From positions 1-30,253 of IMG/VR virus record IMGVR_UViG_3300034104_003105: 30,253 nucleotides of DNA; one strand, given 5' to 3'. The position numbers and the translations under genes are program-made. The DNA is from a virus. Positions within the stretch are counted from its first letter, which is position 1, and the number at the start of each line of letters is the position of its first letter. Positions 16,551-23,668 of the stretch are shown piece after piece. A model generated the notes under the pieces. It made no database searches. It was not told the DNA's origin and saw only the letters and a program-made list of their open reading frames with translations.

Positions 16551-18005
16551 ATGTCAATAAACAATTCATACTTTAGTAAGAACAACACAATTATTTCAGA
16601 AAGTTTTGTAAATACTGGAAGAAACCCAGTCGTAGACCTTTTTTATGGTGATGGAGGTATTGCAAGACCAATAGGTTTTAGTAGATTTATTTTTGATTTA
16701 GATTTAAAACTTCTAAAAGAAAAAATCAGTCAAGGAGTAATTTCAACTGGATGTACCAAAAATATGAAACATACTTTACGAATGACTAACACAAGTTATT
16801 TTGATAAAGGTTTTTTAAATGATAAAACATCTCAACAAAGATTAAGAGCAACATCATTTGATTTAGTTTTACTTAGAATTCCATATGTTGATATGGACCC
16901 AAATACTCCACAAAATTGGGATGAAGGTGTTGGTTATGACTATTACGATGTAATTACAGAAATACCAAACGATAAGAATTATTCAGATAGACCATCAAAT
17001 TGGTATCAAACAACAACAATTGGGGTTTGGGAACAGCCGGGAATATATAATAACACAAATATTGGTCCTGTACCATACTCTGGTTTAACTGAAGTTTCAA
17101 GACAACATTTTGAATTTGGTGATGAAAACATTGAGTTTGATATGACCGATGAAATAAATAACTTATTAATTGGTGGTATACCAAATTCTACTGGTTGGAT
17201 AATTGCTTTCTTACCTCAAGTTGAGAATTTGTCTGGAACAACTGGAACATATTCCGTTGGGTTTTTTACAAGACATACTCAAACTTTTTATGAACCATTT
17301 TTGGAAACAACATATGACGATTTAATTGAGGATGATAGAAATTCATTTTCTTTAGGTAAGGCAAATAAATTGTATTTGTACATTTATGAAGATGGGGATT
17401 TTAAAAATTTAGATAACCCACCACCTGTAACAATAACAGACCAATCTGGGGATGTTATATTTTCTAATTTACCATCATGTCAAAGAACAAAAGGTGTGTA
17501 TGAAGTTACAATACCACCACTTTTAGGATATAAAACACCTTGTGTTTTCCAAGATATATGGAAAAATATTTCTATGGACGGCTTTGTTTTACCAGATGTT
17601 TACAATGAGTTTGTTTTATACCCAATTCAAAAAAATATTCAAATCGGTACCTCAACAAACGACCCAAAAGTTTATGGTTTTGATTTTTTTGGAATTAAAC
17701 AAGATGAAAAAATATTAAACACGGATATTAGAAAAGTTGGTGTTATAATAAAACAAGCGTATACAACAAATAAAATGTTACCAAAAGTAGATGGTTATTA
17801 TAGGGTATATGTAAGAGAAGGTCAAACAGAAGTCCAAGTCCAAGACTGGACAAAATTAAATAGAACACCAAATGAATACTACTTTATTTTTGATACTAGA
17901 GATAAAATACCAAACGAATATTTTATTGATTTAAAGGTAATTTCTAGCGGCGAAGTAAATACTTATAAGAAACAAATAAAGTTTCAAATTGTAAATAAAA
18001 AATAA
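16551..18005 (+). CDS. Virion structural protein with DNRLRE-like beta-sandwich
   Basis: The 484-residue protein has an N-terminal beta-sandwich of the DNRLRE type, at about residues 5-255. Its pattern is an opening 'sYfs.nnTI...f.NTGRNPVVDLFYG', an SRFIFDLDL strand (44-52), FDMTDEINNLLIGGIPNSTG (196-215), and a closing TRHTQTFYEPFLETTYDD (240-257), corresponding to the 'rP.L.vtY' last strand. Residues 258-484 are a second beta-rich part with a GDVIFSNLPSCQRTKGVYEVTIPPLLG stretch resembling an Ig- or carbohydrate-binding-type fold. No enzyme motif is seen. The position between the hub gene and the Cys-rich fibre genes suggests a baseplate-periphery or fibre-attachment protein. Confidence 0.62.
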   Translation: MSINNSYFSKNNTIISESFVNTGRNPVVDLFYGDGGIARPIGFSRFIFDLDLKLLKEKISQGVISTGCTKNMKHTLRMTNTSYFDKGFLNDKTSQQRLRATSFDLVLLRIPYVDMDPNTPQNWDEGVGYDYYDVITEIPNDKNYSDRPSNWYQTTTIGVWEQPGIYNNTNIGPVPYSGLTEVSRQHFEFGDENIEFDMTDEINNLLIGGIPNSTGWIIAFLPQVENLSGTTGTYSVGFFTRHTQTFYEPFLETTYDDLIEDDRNSFSLGKANKLYLYIYEDGDFKNLDNPPPVTITDQSGDVIFSNLPSCQRTKGVYEVTIPPLLGYKTPCVFQDIWKNISMDGFVLPDVYNEFVLYPIQKNIQIGTSTNDPKVYGFDFFGIKQDEKILNTDIRKVGVIIKQAYTTNKMLPKVDGYYRVYVREGQTEVQVQDWTKLNRTPNEYYFIFDTRDKIPNEYFIDLKVISSGEVNTYKKQIKFQIVNKK

Positions 18006-18019
18006 ATAAAAAATAAAAA

Positions 18020-18640
18020 ATGGCAAATTACCTAATACAAACTTGTGATGGAGTAACAAGTTTAATTGTTGACCCAAACGGAAACACTATAAATATTGGT
18101 TCAAAATATTTTTTCACATTTACAGGTGAAACATTACCAATTTGTGGTGAGGTAATTAGTGAAGATTCTGGATTAATAAATGAGACATTAAATACCGTAA
18201 CTTTATATTCCAACTGTTTAGAATGTTTAGAAAGTGAAGGATTTTCAGCAACATTAGCATCATGTAATGATGAATTTATTTATCCTCAAACATTAAATGA
18301 ATTTCCTAACTTACCTATAGTTGGTGAATATTACAGATTTTGTGATTCTGAAGGTGGTGGACTTTGTTTTTGTTTTGAATTTGTAAGTTTTACATATGAA
18401 CCAGGATTACCGGCAGTTTATAATGGTGGACCTTTTTTAAATTGTGATTGTCAACAAGAACCACCAAGAAGTGCGAATACCGAAACATTAGTTTGTGCAA
18501 TTTGTTGTGATTGTGGTGCGACCGGATCAACAGTAACACAAGTAAGTCCTCCACATCCAGTATGGACTGATGGTTATGGAACTCAAGTAACTCAATTAAA
18601 TATGATTACACTAGGCGGACCTAATGGGTTAAATAATTAA
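18020..18640 (+). CDS. Small Cys-rich fibre-like protein (two four-Cys modules plus shared C-terminal module)
   Basis: The 206-residue protein consists of two copies of a four-cysteine module (about 1-72 with C9, C42, C66, C69; about 73-147 with C82, C118 and a C142-x-C144 variant) and a C-terminal module (148-206) with a CxxCCxC cluster. The C-terminal module is 52/59 identical to the end of the next, 922-residue protein. No signal peptide, membrane segment or enzyme motif is visible. By position in the late block it is probably a virion appendage component (short fibre or fibre adapter). The shared end suggests that both proteins bind the same partner or trimerise by the same element. Cysteines may form disulfides or bind metal. 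Confidence 0.72.
   Translation: MANYLIQTCDGVTSLIVDPNGNTINIGSKYFFTFTGETLPICGEVISEDSGLINETLNTVTLYSNCLECLESEGFSATLASCNDEFIYPQTLNEFPNLPIVGEYYRFCDSEGGGLCFCFEFVSFTYEPGLPAVYNGGPFLNCDCQQEPPRSANTETLVCAICCDCGATGSTVTQVSPPHPVWTDGYGTQVTQLNMITLGGPNGLNN
18461..18640 (+). repeat. Shared C-terminal module, copy 1
   Basis: This 180-base segment, including the stop codon, encodes residues 148-206 of the small Cys-rich protein. It pairs with 21248-21427 at 158 of 180 bases. Of 60 codons, 40 are identical, 13 differ synonymously and 7 change the residue. Confidence 0.93.
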
Positions 18641-18658
18641 TAAATAAAAAAAAATATT

Positions 18659-21427
18659 ATGGCATTAGATAACGCGACTTACTGTCAAGGTGAAAATAGA
18701 CCACTATCAGTAAATTTTAACGGAAACATACCCTCAATTGGTGAAGTGTGGAATACTTTAAACATAATCTCACTTGAGGAACCCGTACCATATTGTGTAA
18801 CAATAACAACTGGAGTTACAGAAGTTACTAGTACAACGTTATTAACCACACAATATACTGATTGTTATGATTGTATGTCAAATAATTATGGTGTTGTTGT
18901 GGTAACAGATTGTATTGGTGGTGACATTAGGGGGAATCAATATTTTCTAACATTAGAAAGTTTTGGTTTTTTACCAACAATTGATGCTACGTATTATTTA
19001 ACATTTTTAATATCAAGTCCTAGAGGGTCTAATTTAATTACAACTTGTGTTACTGTTAATAGACGGGGGGGTATTCAGCAACTTACGGAAAATGAATATA
19101 ATAGTGGTGTCGCTAACGGACAAATAGGTGTAGTACAAATAGTACCAACATTAGAAACTGATTGTCAAGACTGTTTATCTGGTAACTCACTTTCTTATGA
19201 AGTTCAAAGATGTACAGATGGTGAAACAGATTACGTGTTATTAATAAATGATAGTTTTATAGATCATATTATAGCATACTCAGATGGAGTTAACGAATAT
19301 TGTGGAACTGTAGTTGGATTAGGTACCGGTGGTTTTCCATTTACATTTATTAATGATTATGGTTTAGGTGGTGACGGTGGTAGTGCAACTTGTGATGACT
19401 GTCTTGCAACTGAAAATCAAAAAGTATTACTACAAAGTTGTACTGACTCTGAATATACTGAAGTTGTTTGGGCAGCAAGTTTATTTGGGACTGGTGATAT
19501 ATCAAATTTATCAACCGATAGTGGTTGTTTTATAGTTTCTGGTTTAACAGACGCCGAAGTAACAATTAATAATTATTTAAACTTTGATCCACAACCAGGG
19601 TGTGAACCTTGTATTGAGTGTAATGGTATTGTTTATTCTTATGAAACTTGTTATGGTGCTTCTGGATTTACAGAACAAGGCTTTATTGGTTTTGGTAGCG
19701 AAAGTGAACAACCTTTAGCTGTTGGTTATAATCCAGACACGCAACATATGTATGTTACAACACAATCAACAAGAATGATTGTTATTGATCCGTCAACAAA
19801 CACAGAAGTTACAAGATATGCAATACCTGGTGGGGGCGTTAGAGATATATTGTATTATAATACAGATTTGATGTATCTAACAAGAACTAATCCTATGGGT
19901 GGAATAATCGGATTAGACACTTCTGGTACTATTTCAGGAACAACGACAGCATACGGTTTAGGTAGTGTCTCTTTTCAAGTAGAAGGTGATTTACCAAATA
20001 ATAGATTATTTATTACTTGTAGTGATTATTCCGTAAAAATATTTGATACAAATACAAATACAGTTACATCCTCAATCTCAACAGTAAGTGGTTACCTTGA
20101 ACAATTTTTAGCTTACGACCCAATAAACAATGAAATCTACACAACCGCAAGTGGTTATTATACCGCTGAAGTTTATGATGTTTCAACATTAGCTCACGTA
20201 CAATCAATTGGGTTAACAGATGGTGCATATGATATTGCTTATGAACCAAATAGTGGTAATATGTATGTTACTTGTAGTGGTTATTATAATATAAAAGTAA
20301 TTGATACAAACACAAAAACAGTTATTAAAACAATTAATACAATAGAAAACCCAGGAAAAATAAGATATAATAGTACTGATGGTTATATGTATGTAACAAC
20401 AGACAGTGGTTTGTTAATTATTAACCCATTAATAGATGAAATAGTAGTACAAACAACTGGTTTAGGTGGCTCAATGTGTTGTTTTGGTTTTGATTTTTAT
20501 GATTTAAATAATAGACCATACGTTAATACAAATAATTATGCTGGTGATGACGGTTTAAGGTATTTTGAACTTCAAAACAATGGTACACAAAGTGGTTATA
20601 TAGAATCGTACCAATATTTACCAAGTAATTCAGTTTTTTACAATCCAGCAATTGATGAATGTTGTAATATTACTGGAACAGCATCTGGATATGTTGGTGA
20701 TGACACATTATATAGTGTTGAAACCTTTGAAGATTGTACTGATTGTGAAAATAATGTAGATGTTGTTATTTGGAACGCTTCAGCTTGTACAAACTCAAAT
20801 ACATATAGTAGTATTTATGTTACGACGGACAGTACAGCACAAATTGGTGATGTTGTTAAATTAATGTGGGGCTCAAACGAGTGGATTTGTGCTGGTCTTA
20901 TTAATACGGCCAGTTTTTACAGTGGTGGTTATACATATTACAATACACAAAAAAATGGACTTGGTTCAACATTAATTTATGATAGTTGTGAAACTTGTAA
21001 CTCACAAGGATTAATTGGTGTTACATTAGTTAATTGTGATACCCTTGTTGAATCTTTTGTTAGCATAACACTTGATAATTACTTGTCAGTTTATAATTTT
21101 GGTTCATTAACAAATTATAGTGTTAAAGGTTCTAATGGTAGTTGTTATCAAATAACAAATCTTTGTCCAATACCTTTAGAAGAACAAGGATTTACTGCGG
21201 TTGAGTTTTATTTTAATTGTACATTTTGTGAATCATCAGATGTAAATCCACCAAGAAGTGCAAATACCGAATCATTTGTTTGTGTAATTTGTTGCGATTG
21301 TGGTGCAACCGGATCAACAATAACACAAGTAAGCCCACCGCATCCAGTATGGAGTGATGGTTATGGAACACCAGTAACACAATTAAATATGATTACACTT
21401 GGTGGTATGAACGGATTAAATAATTAA
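18659..21427 (+). CDS. Large Cys-rich tail fibre/adhesin candidate with inserted YVTN-type beta-propeller
   Basis: The 922-residue protein consists of seven copies of a four-Cys module, each reading C, ~30-45 residues, C, ~25-35 residues, CxxC. CxxC pairs sit at 69/72, 169/172, 245/248, 315/318, 693/696, 777/780 and 854/857. Module five is split by a ~310-residue insertion (about 348-655) with repeats of the YVTN beta-propeller type: PDTQHMYVTT...VIDPSTNTEV, NNRLFITCSD...IFDTNTNTV, NNEIYTTASG...VYDVSTLAHV, SGNMYVTCSG...VIDTNTKTVI and DGYMYVTTDS. The last 59 residues equal the upstream protein's tail. This looks like a virion receptor-binding or adhesive protein; beta-propellers often bind glycans or proteins. 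The assignment as a fibre is inferred from position and architecture. Confidence 0.75.
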   Translation: MALDNATYCQGENRPLSVNFNGNIPSIGEVWNTLNIISLEEPVPYCVTITTGVTEVTSTTLLTTQYTDCYDCMSNNYGVVVVTDCIGGDIRGNQYFLTLESFGFLPTIDATYYLTFLISSPRGSNLITTCVTVNRRGGIQQLTENEYNSGVANGQIGVVQIVPTLETDCQDCLSGNSLSYEVQRCTDGETDYVLLINDSFIDHIIAYSDGVNEYCGTVVGLGTGGFPFTFINDYGLGGDGGSATCDDCLATENQKVLLQSCTDSEYTEVVWAASLFGTGDISNLSTDSGCFIVSGLTDAEVTINNYLNFDPQPGCEPCIECNGIVYSYETCYGASGFTEQGFIGFGSESEQPLAVGYNPDTQHMYVTTQSTRMIVIDPSTNTEVTRYAIPGGGVRDILYYNTDLMYLTRTNPMGGIIGLDTSGTISGTTTAYGLGSVSFQVEGDLPNNRLFITCSDYSVKIFDTNTNTVTSSISTVSGYLEQFLAYDPINNEIYTTASGYYTAEVYDVSTLAHVQSIGLTDGAYDIAYEPNSGNMYVTCSGYYNIKVIDTNTKTVIKTINTIENPGKIRYNSTDGYMYVTTDSGLLIINPLIDEIVVQTTGLGGSMCCFGFDFYDLNNRPYVNTNNYAGDDGLRYFELQNNGTQSGYIESYQYLPSNSVFYNPAIDECCNITGTASGYVGDDTLYSVETFEDCTDCENNVDVVIWNASACTNSNTYSSIYVTTDSTAQIGDVVKLMWGSNEWICAGLINTASFYSGGYTYYNTQKNGLGSTLIYDSCETCNSQGLIGVTLVNCDTLVESFVSITLDNYLSVYNFGSLTNYSVKGSNGSCYQITNLCPIPLEEQGFTAVEFYFNCTFCESSDVNPPRSANTESFVCVICCDCGATGSTITQVSPPHPVWSDGYGTPVTQLNMITLGGMNGLNN
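21248..21427 (+). repeat. Shared C-terminal module, copy 2
   Basis: This segment encodes residues 864-922 of the large fibre-like protein, with Cys residues C875, C878, C879 and C881 and the conserved run GYGTPVTQLNMITLGGMNGL. It differs from copy 1 at 22 of 180 bases, mostly at third codon positions, which indicates selection on the protein. Confidence 0.93.
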
Positions 21428-21432
21428 TAGTT

Positions 21433-21870
21433 ATGAATTTAAATAGAATTATAAAAAAAGTTTTAAGGGAGGAAGAAGAACATAGGTCTAATAGATATAT
21501 GTTCTTCTCAAATCTTGAACAAATAAGAAGACAGTGTGATATACTTTTAGAGAAAGACGAAGATGAAATTGAGTCTATTTTAGAAAATGGTCACGACTGG
21601 GCTCAAGACCATATTGCTGAATCTAAAAATAATATGGACCAAGTTTTTGATTTTTTAATGAATGAACTTGAGGGTGAAGATTCTGACAATGACTATGAAG
21701 AAATGGTTAGTGAAGGAAAGAAAAAAAAGAATGTTGCAACTAATAAAAAATTATGGCAACAATCTTTGGCTTGGGCTAGACAACGCTATGATGTTTGTCC
21801 AAGTGCTTATTGTAATGGTGCTGCCGTAAAAAGGTATAATTCTAAAGGTGGTAAATGGACTAAAAAATAA
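21433..21870 (+). CDS. Putative internal head protein with capsid-targeting-like leader
   Basis: The 145-residue protein has a short basic amphipathic N-terminus (MNLNRIIKKV) leading to L11-R12-E13|E14, which fits the (L/I)-x-E| cleavage rule of the T4 gp21 prohead protease. The middle (20-100) is acidic and helical. The C-terminal 41 residues (from N104: KKLWQQSLAWARQRYDVCP... to KGGKWTKK) form a small basic domain seen at the end of many T4-like phage proteins ('W..aka.vcpSay.NGaA.K.Y...GGkW'). It begins 5 bases after the large fibre gene. I infer a protein packaged in the head with the DNA, processed by the prohead protease; the evidence is the motif and charge pattern only. Confidence 0.62.
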   Translation: MNLNRIIKKVLREEEEHRSNRYMFFSNLEQIRRQCDILLEKDEDEIESILENGHDWAQDHIAESKNNMDQVFDFLMNELEGEDSDNDYEEMVSEGKKKKNVATNKKLWQQSLAWARQRYDVCPSAYCNGAAVKRYNSKGGKWTKK

Positions 21871-21875
21871 ATTAA

Positions 21876-22037
21876 AAATTAACATCACCAACTGGTGTTG
21901 TATTTAATTTAACTTCTTTAAGAGAGTTTTGTGTTAAGAACAACTTAAGTGATAGTGCATTACATAGAGTTGGTAAAGGTGAATTAAAACATTATAAAGG
22001 TTGGAAATGTGAATATGTTAAAATTATTTTAAAATAA
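21876..22037 (+). pseudogene. Fragment of a homing-endonuclease-associated DNA-binding module (NUMOD-like)
   Basis: An open frame of 53 codons with no ATG, GTG or TTG, preceded by TAA at 21873-21875 and closed by TAA at 22035-22037, encodes a clearly protein-like stretch. It has SPTGVVFNLTSLREFC, NNLSDSALHRVGKG and HYKGWKCEYV, the pattern 'sP.G..f...nL.eFC..NnLs...m..V..G...hyKGWkC' found repeatedly in phage HNH endonucleases and related DNA-binding modules. With no start codon and no upstream partner in the same frame, it is best read as a leftover of a lost endonuclease gene. Recognition of the motif is from memory of the family; a profile search would settle it. Confidence 0.6.
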
Positions 22038-22071
22038 TTAAATAATATTTTTTTAATTTAATTCTTTTATT

Positions 22072-22079
22072 TATATTTG
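22072..22079 (+). promoter_or_regulatory. Host-type (Bacteroidota) -7 promoter element
   Basis: TATATTTG matches the Bacteroidota sigma-A consensus TAnnTTTG exactly, 26 bases before the ATG at 22106. An obvious TTG at -33 is absent; that position is a T-run. It would let host RNA polymerase express this gene without the phage late factor, as expected for an early gene. Confidence 0.5.
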
Positions 22080-22105
22080 TAGAACAAATCAATAAACTAT
22101 AAAAT

Positions 22106-22561
22106 ATGAAAAAAAGAATTGAAAGGTTTCTCAAAAGATTAAAATTAAAATTATATATCTGGACAACCAAAGGTGCTGGTAGTTTTGCCACTCAAGAAGA
22201 AGAAATATCTTCATATGAAAAAACTTGTTTCCTTATCTGTCTTAAAACAATCAAACACAAAAATACAAAGTTTATGATTGCACCAATGTCTCAAAAAAGA
22301 TATTTGGAAAATAAAGATATGGATATTTTTATCACAATTAATGATGGTAGAATTGATTTAACAAATCATATATATCATTATGACGTTAAATTGTCAAAAA
22401 GAGACTGGGAAAGGATTACATATGTTTTTGATACAGAAACTGAAAAAAGAAGATTAAATTATGAGGATACAATCAATTCTCAAATTAAAAATTCATTACA
22501 TAGTGTTTTAGAACGAGTTTCTAATCTCACTGATAATACGACCAACCAAGGAATCAATTGA
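22106..22561 (+). CDS. Hypothetical protein with own host-type promoter
   Basis: The 151-residue protein starts with a strongly basic amphipathic helix (MKKRIERFLKRLKLKLYIW), followed by a mixed alpha/beta domain (about 30-125) with the conserved-looking stretch EKTCFLICLKTIKHKNTKFMIAP and an acidic-basic helix DWERITYVFDTETEKRRLN. No family is recognised. It is the only gene of this region on the plus strand with an exact TAnnTTTG element upstream, so it is probably expressed on its own early in infection. Its 3' end overlaps the convergent minus-strand gene by 54 bases, and its stop codon lies in the loop and arm of a hairpin followed by T-rich sequence. Confidence 0.75.
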   Translation: MKKRIERFLKRLKLKLYIWTTKGAGSFATQEEEISSYEKTCFLICLKTIKHKNTKFMIAPMSQKRYLENKDMDIFITINDGRIDLTNHIYHYDVKLSKRDWERITYVFDTETEKRRLNYEDTINSQIKNSLHSVLERVSNLTDNTTNQGIN

Positions 22562-23431
22562 TTCCTTTTTGGTTTTATATGATGTCATAACTGGTTTTTG
22601 TCCCTTACCTCTTTGTGGGTCATTTTTCTCAGCTTTTCTTTTTTGTTGACAAGCTGCTTTTTTTTGTGATGGTGACATTTTACCAGCAACACCTGCTGCT
22701 CTACATTTAGGGTATGAACCAGTGTCAGCATCTTTTCTACCACAAGGTGGGTGTTTACCATCAACCTTTCTACAAATATCAACCCAAGGCCCTTTTGGTT
22801 GTGATGAACCTTTTGGTTTTTTCTTTTTACCAAACCATACCGCAAGATCTTCACTTATTGTATGAACTGGATGTGTTTCGTCTTTTAATTTTTTAAAAAA
22901 TTCAAAACCCTTATAATATTTATCACTTTTTTTATTATTTTTTACATTAGTTTTTTTTGCGTGATGATTTGTATGATGGTCAACTTCATAATCAAAAGGT
23001 GATAATGATGTCTTTGGCCATTTTTTTAAACCTAAAGTAAATGGTGCATTAAATTCTCCAGCAGTAACGGCTGAATTAGCTTCATTTATTGGAACAATTT
23101 TTTTATTCTTTCCTGGTGTTGGATTTATGTTATTACCATCATCATCACTTGTAAAAACATCTGGATGGTTTTTCATATAATTTGTAATTTTTTTTGCTGT
23201 ATTCTCTATTTTTTTTATTTTGTTCTTTGGTGTGTCCATTTTTCCATCATAACTATCATATTCTAATTCTGGGGAATCATATTTTGAGACTTGTATATTG
23301 TATGGTCCGTTTTCTGAATTTTTAAATTTTCTTATACCTTTAACTAAAGGTCCAAAATACGAACCCCTACTACCAGTACTAGTTGCAGTTGCCTCTCTTA
23401 TTATTTCTTTTATTCGTTTAGAACTTATCAT
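22508..23431 (-). CDS. Putative head protein with DUF5872-like C-terminal domain
   Basis: The 307-residue protein is basic overall. Its N-terminus (MISSKRIKEI, then I11-R12-E13|A14) resembles a capsid-targeting leader with a prohead-protease site. A second site, I115-N116-E117|A118, is followed by a stretch similar in layout to that after the first (both E-A, Ser/Thr/Gly-rich, then a G...P-type run and K-rich helix). Residues 216-275 form a Cys-containing Lys-rich domain (WVDICRKVDGKHPPCGRK... YPKCRAAG... KKAACQQKRKAE) that resembles DUF5872, a small domain found on many T4-like phage proteins. I infer a DNA-associated internal head protein. It lies convergent to the plus gene at its 3' end. 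Confidence 0.68.
   Translation of the reverse strand: MISSKRIKEIIREATATSTGSRGSYFGPLVKGIRKFKNSENGPYNIQVSKYDSPELEYDSYDGKMDTPKNKIKKIENTAKKITNYMKNHPDVFTSDDDGNNINPTPGKNKKIVPINEANSAVTAGEFNAPFTLGLKKWPKTSLSPFDYEVDHHTNHHAKKTNVKNNKKSDKYYKGFEFFKKLKDETHPVHTISEDLAVWFGKKKKPKGSSQPKGPWVDICRKVDGKHPPCGRKDADTGSYPKCRAAGVAGKMSPSQKKAACQQKRKAEKNDPQRGKGQKPVMTSYKTKKESIDSLVGRIISEIRNSF
22548..22576 (+). terminator. Rho-independent terminator overlapping a stop codon
   Basis: AAGGAATC (22548-22555), loop AATT, GATTCCTT (22560-22567) form a perfect 8-bp stem, followed by TTT, GG and TTTT. The TGA stop of the plus gene (22559-22561) falls in the loop and first arm. The same bases encode part of the C-terminus of the convergent minus-strand gene. 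Confidence 0.7.
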
Positions 23432-23435
23432 TTAT

Positions 23436-23443
23436 TATAAATA
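23436..23443 (+). promoter_or_regulatory. Exact T4 late-promoter box TATAAATA
   Basis: TATAAATA lies 9 bases before the ATG at 23453. The spacing equals that at 12494-12501, and if the start site is 5-6 bases downstream the mRNA would be almost leaderless. It lies in the 21-base gap between divergent genes. It is a candidate only, because the region is AT-rich. Confidence 0.42.
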
Positions 23444-23452
23444 TCTTAAATT

Positions 23453-23668
23453 ATGGAAAACACAAATACTAACTTTGGTAATTTATTTGGTGAAATAAAT
23501 TTAATTAGTGAAGATCATTTAGATGCTATTTTATCAACAATGGATAAAGAACATGCCATTTACTATCTTATTGAATCTGTAAAAGCTGCATACAAAAGGG
23601 GTGCCTTTACAATTGGTGAAACTGAAGTTATATCAAAATCAATTAGAGTAATTTCTTCCAATCCATAA
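23453..23668 (+). CDS. Small conserved-type phage protein
   Basis: The 71-residue protein is helical and acidic at the start (NLFGEINLISEDHLDAILSTMD), then has AIYYLIESVKAAYKRGAFTIGETEVISKSIRV. This resembles short hypothetical proteins of T4-like phages, but no function is known to me. It is divergent from the DUF5872-like gene and has an exact TATAAATA box upstream. Its 3' end overlaps the convergent membrane-protein gene by 30 bases, where a hairpin includes its stop codon. The isolated plus-strand position inside a minus-strand region suggests insertion or rearrangement of this stretch. Confidence 0.7.
   Translation: MENTNTNFGNLFGEINLISEDHLDAILSTMDKEHAIYYLIESVKAAYKRGAFTIGETEVISKSIRVISSNP

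Noticed and set aside
18461-21427. Diversity-generating retroelement (variable repeat) as the cause of the two similar C-terminal modules
   Set aside because: The 22 base differences are mainly synonymous third positions and not limited to adenine sites, and no reverse transcriptase or accessory gene is in the window.
21868-22037. Frameshift joining the 145-residue protein to the endonuclease-type fragment
   Set aside because: A -1 slip at the A-run leads at once to TAA at 21873-21875, so the fragment cannot be reached.
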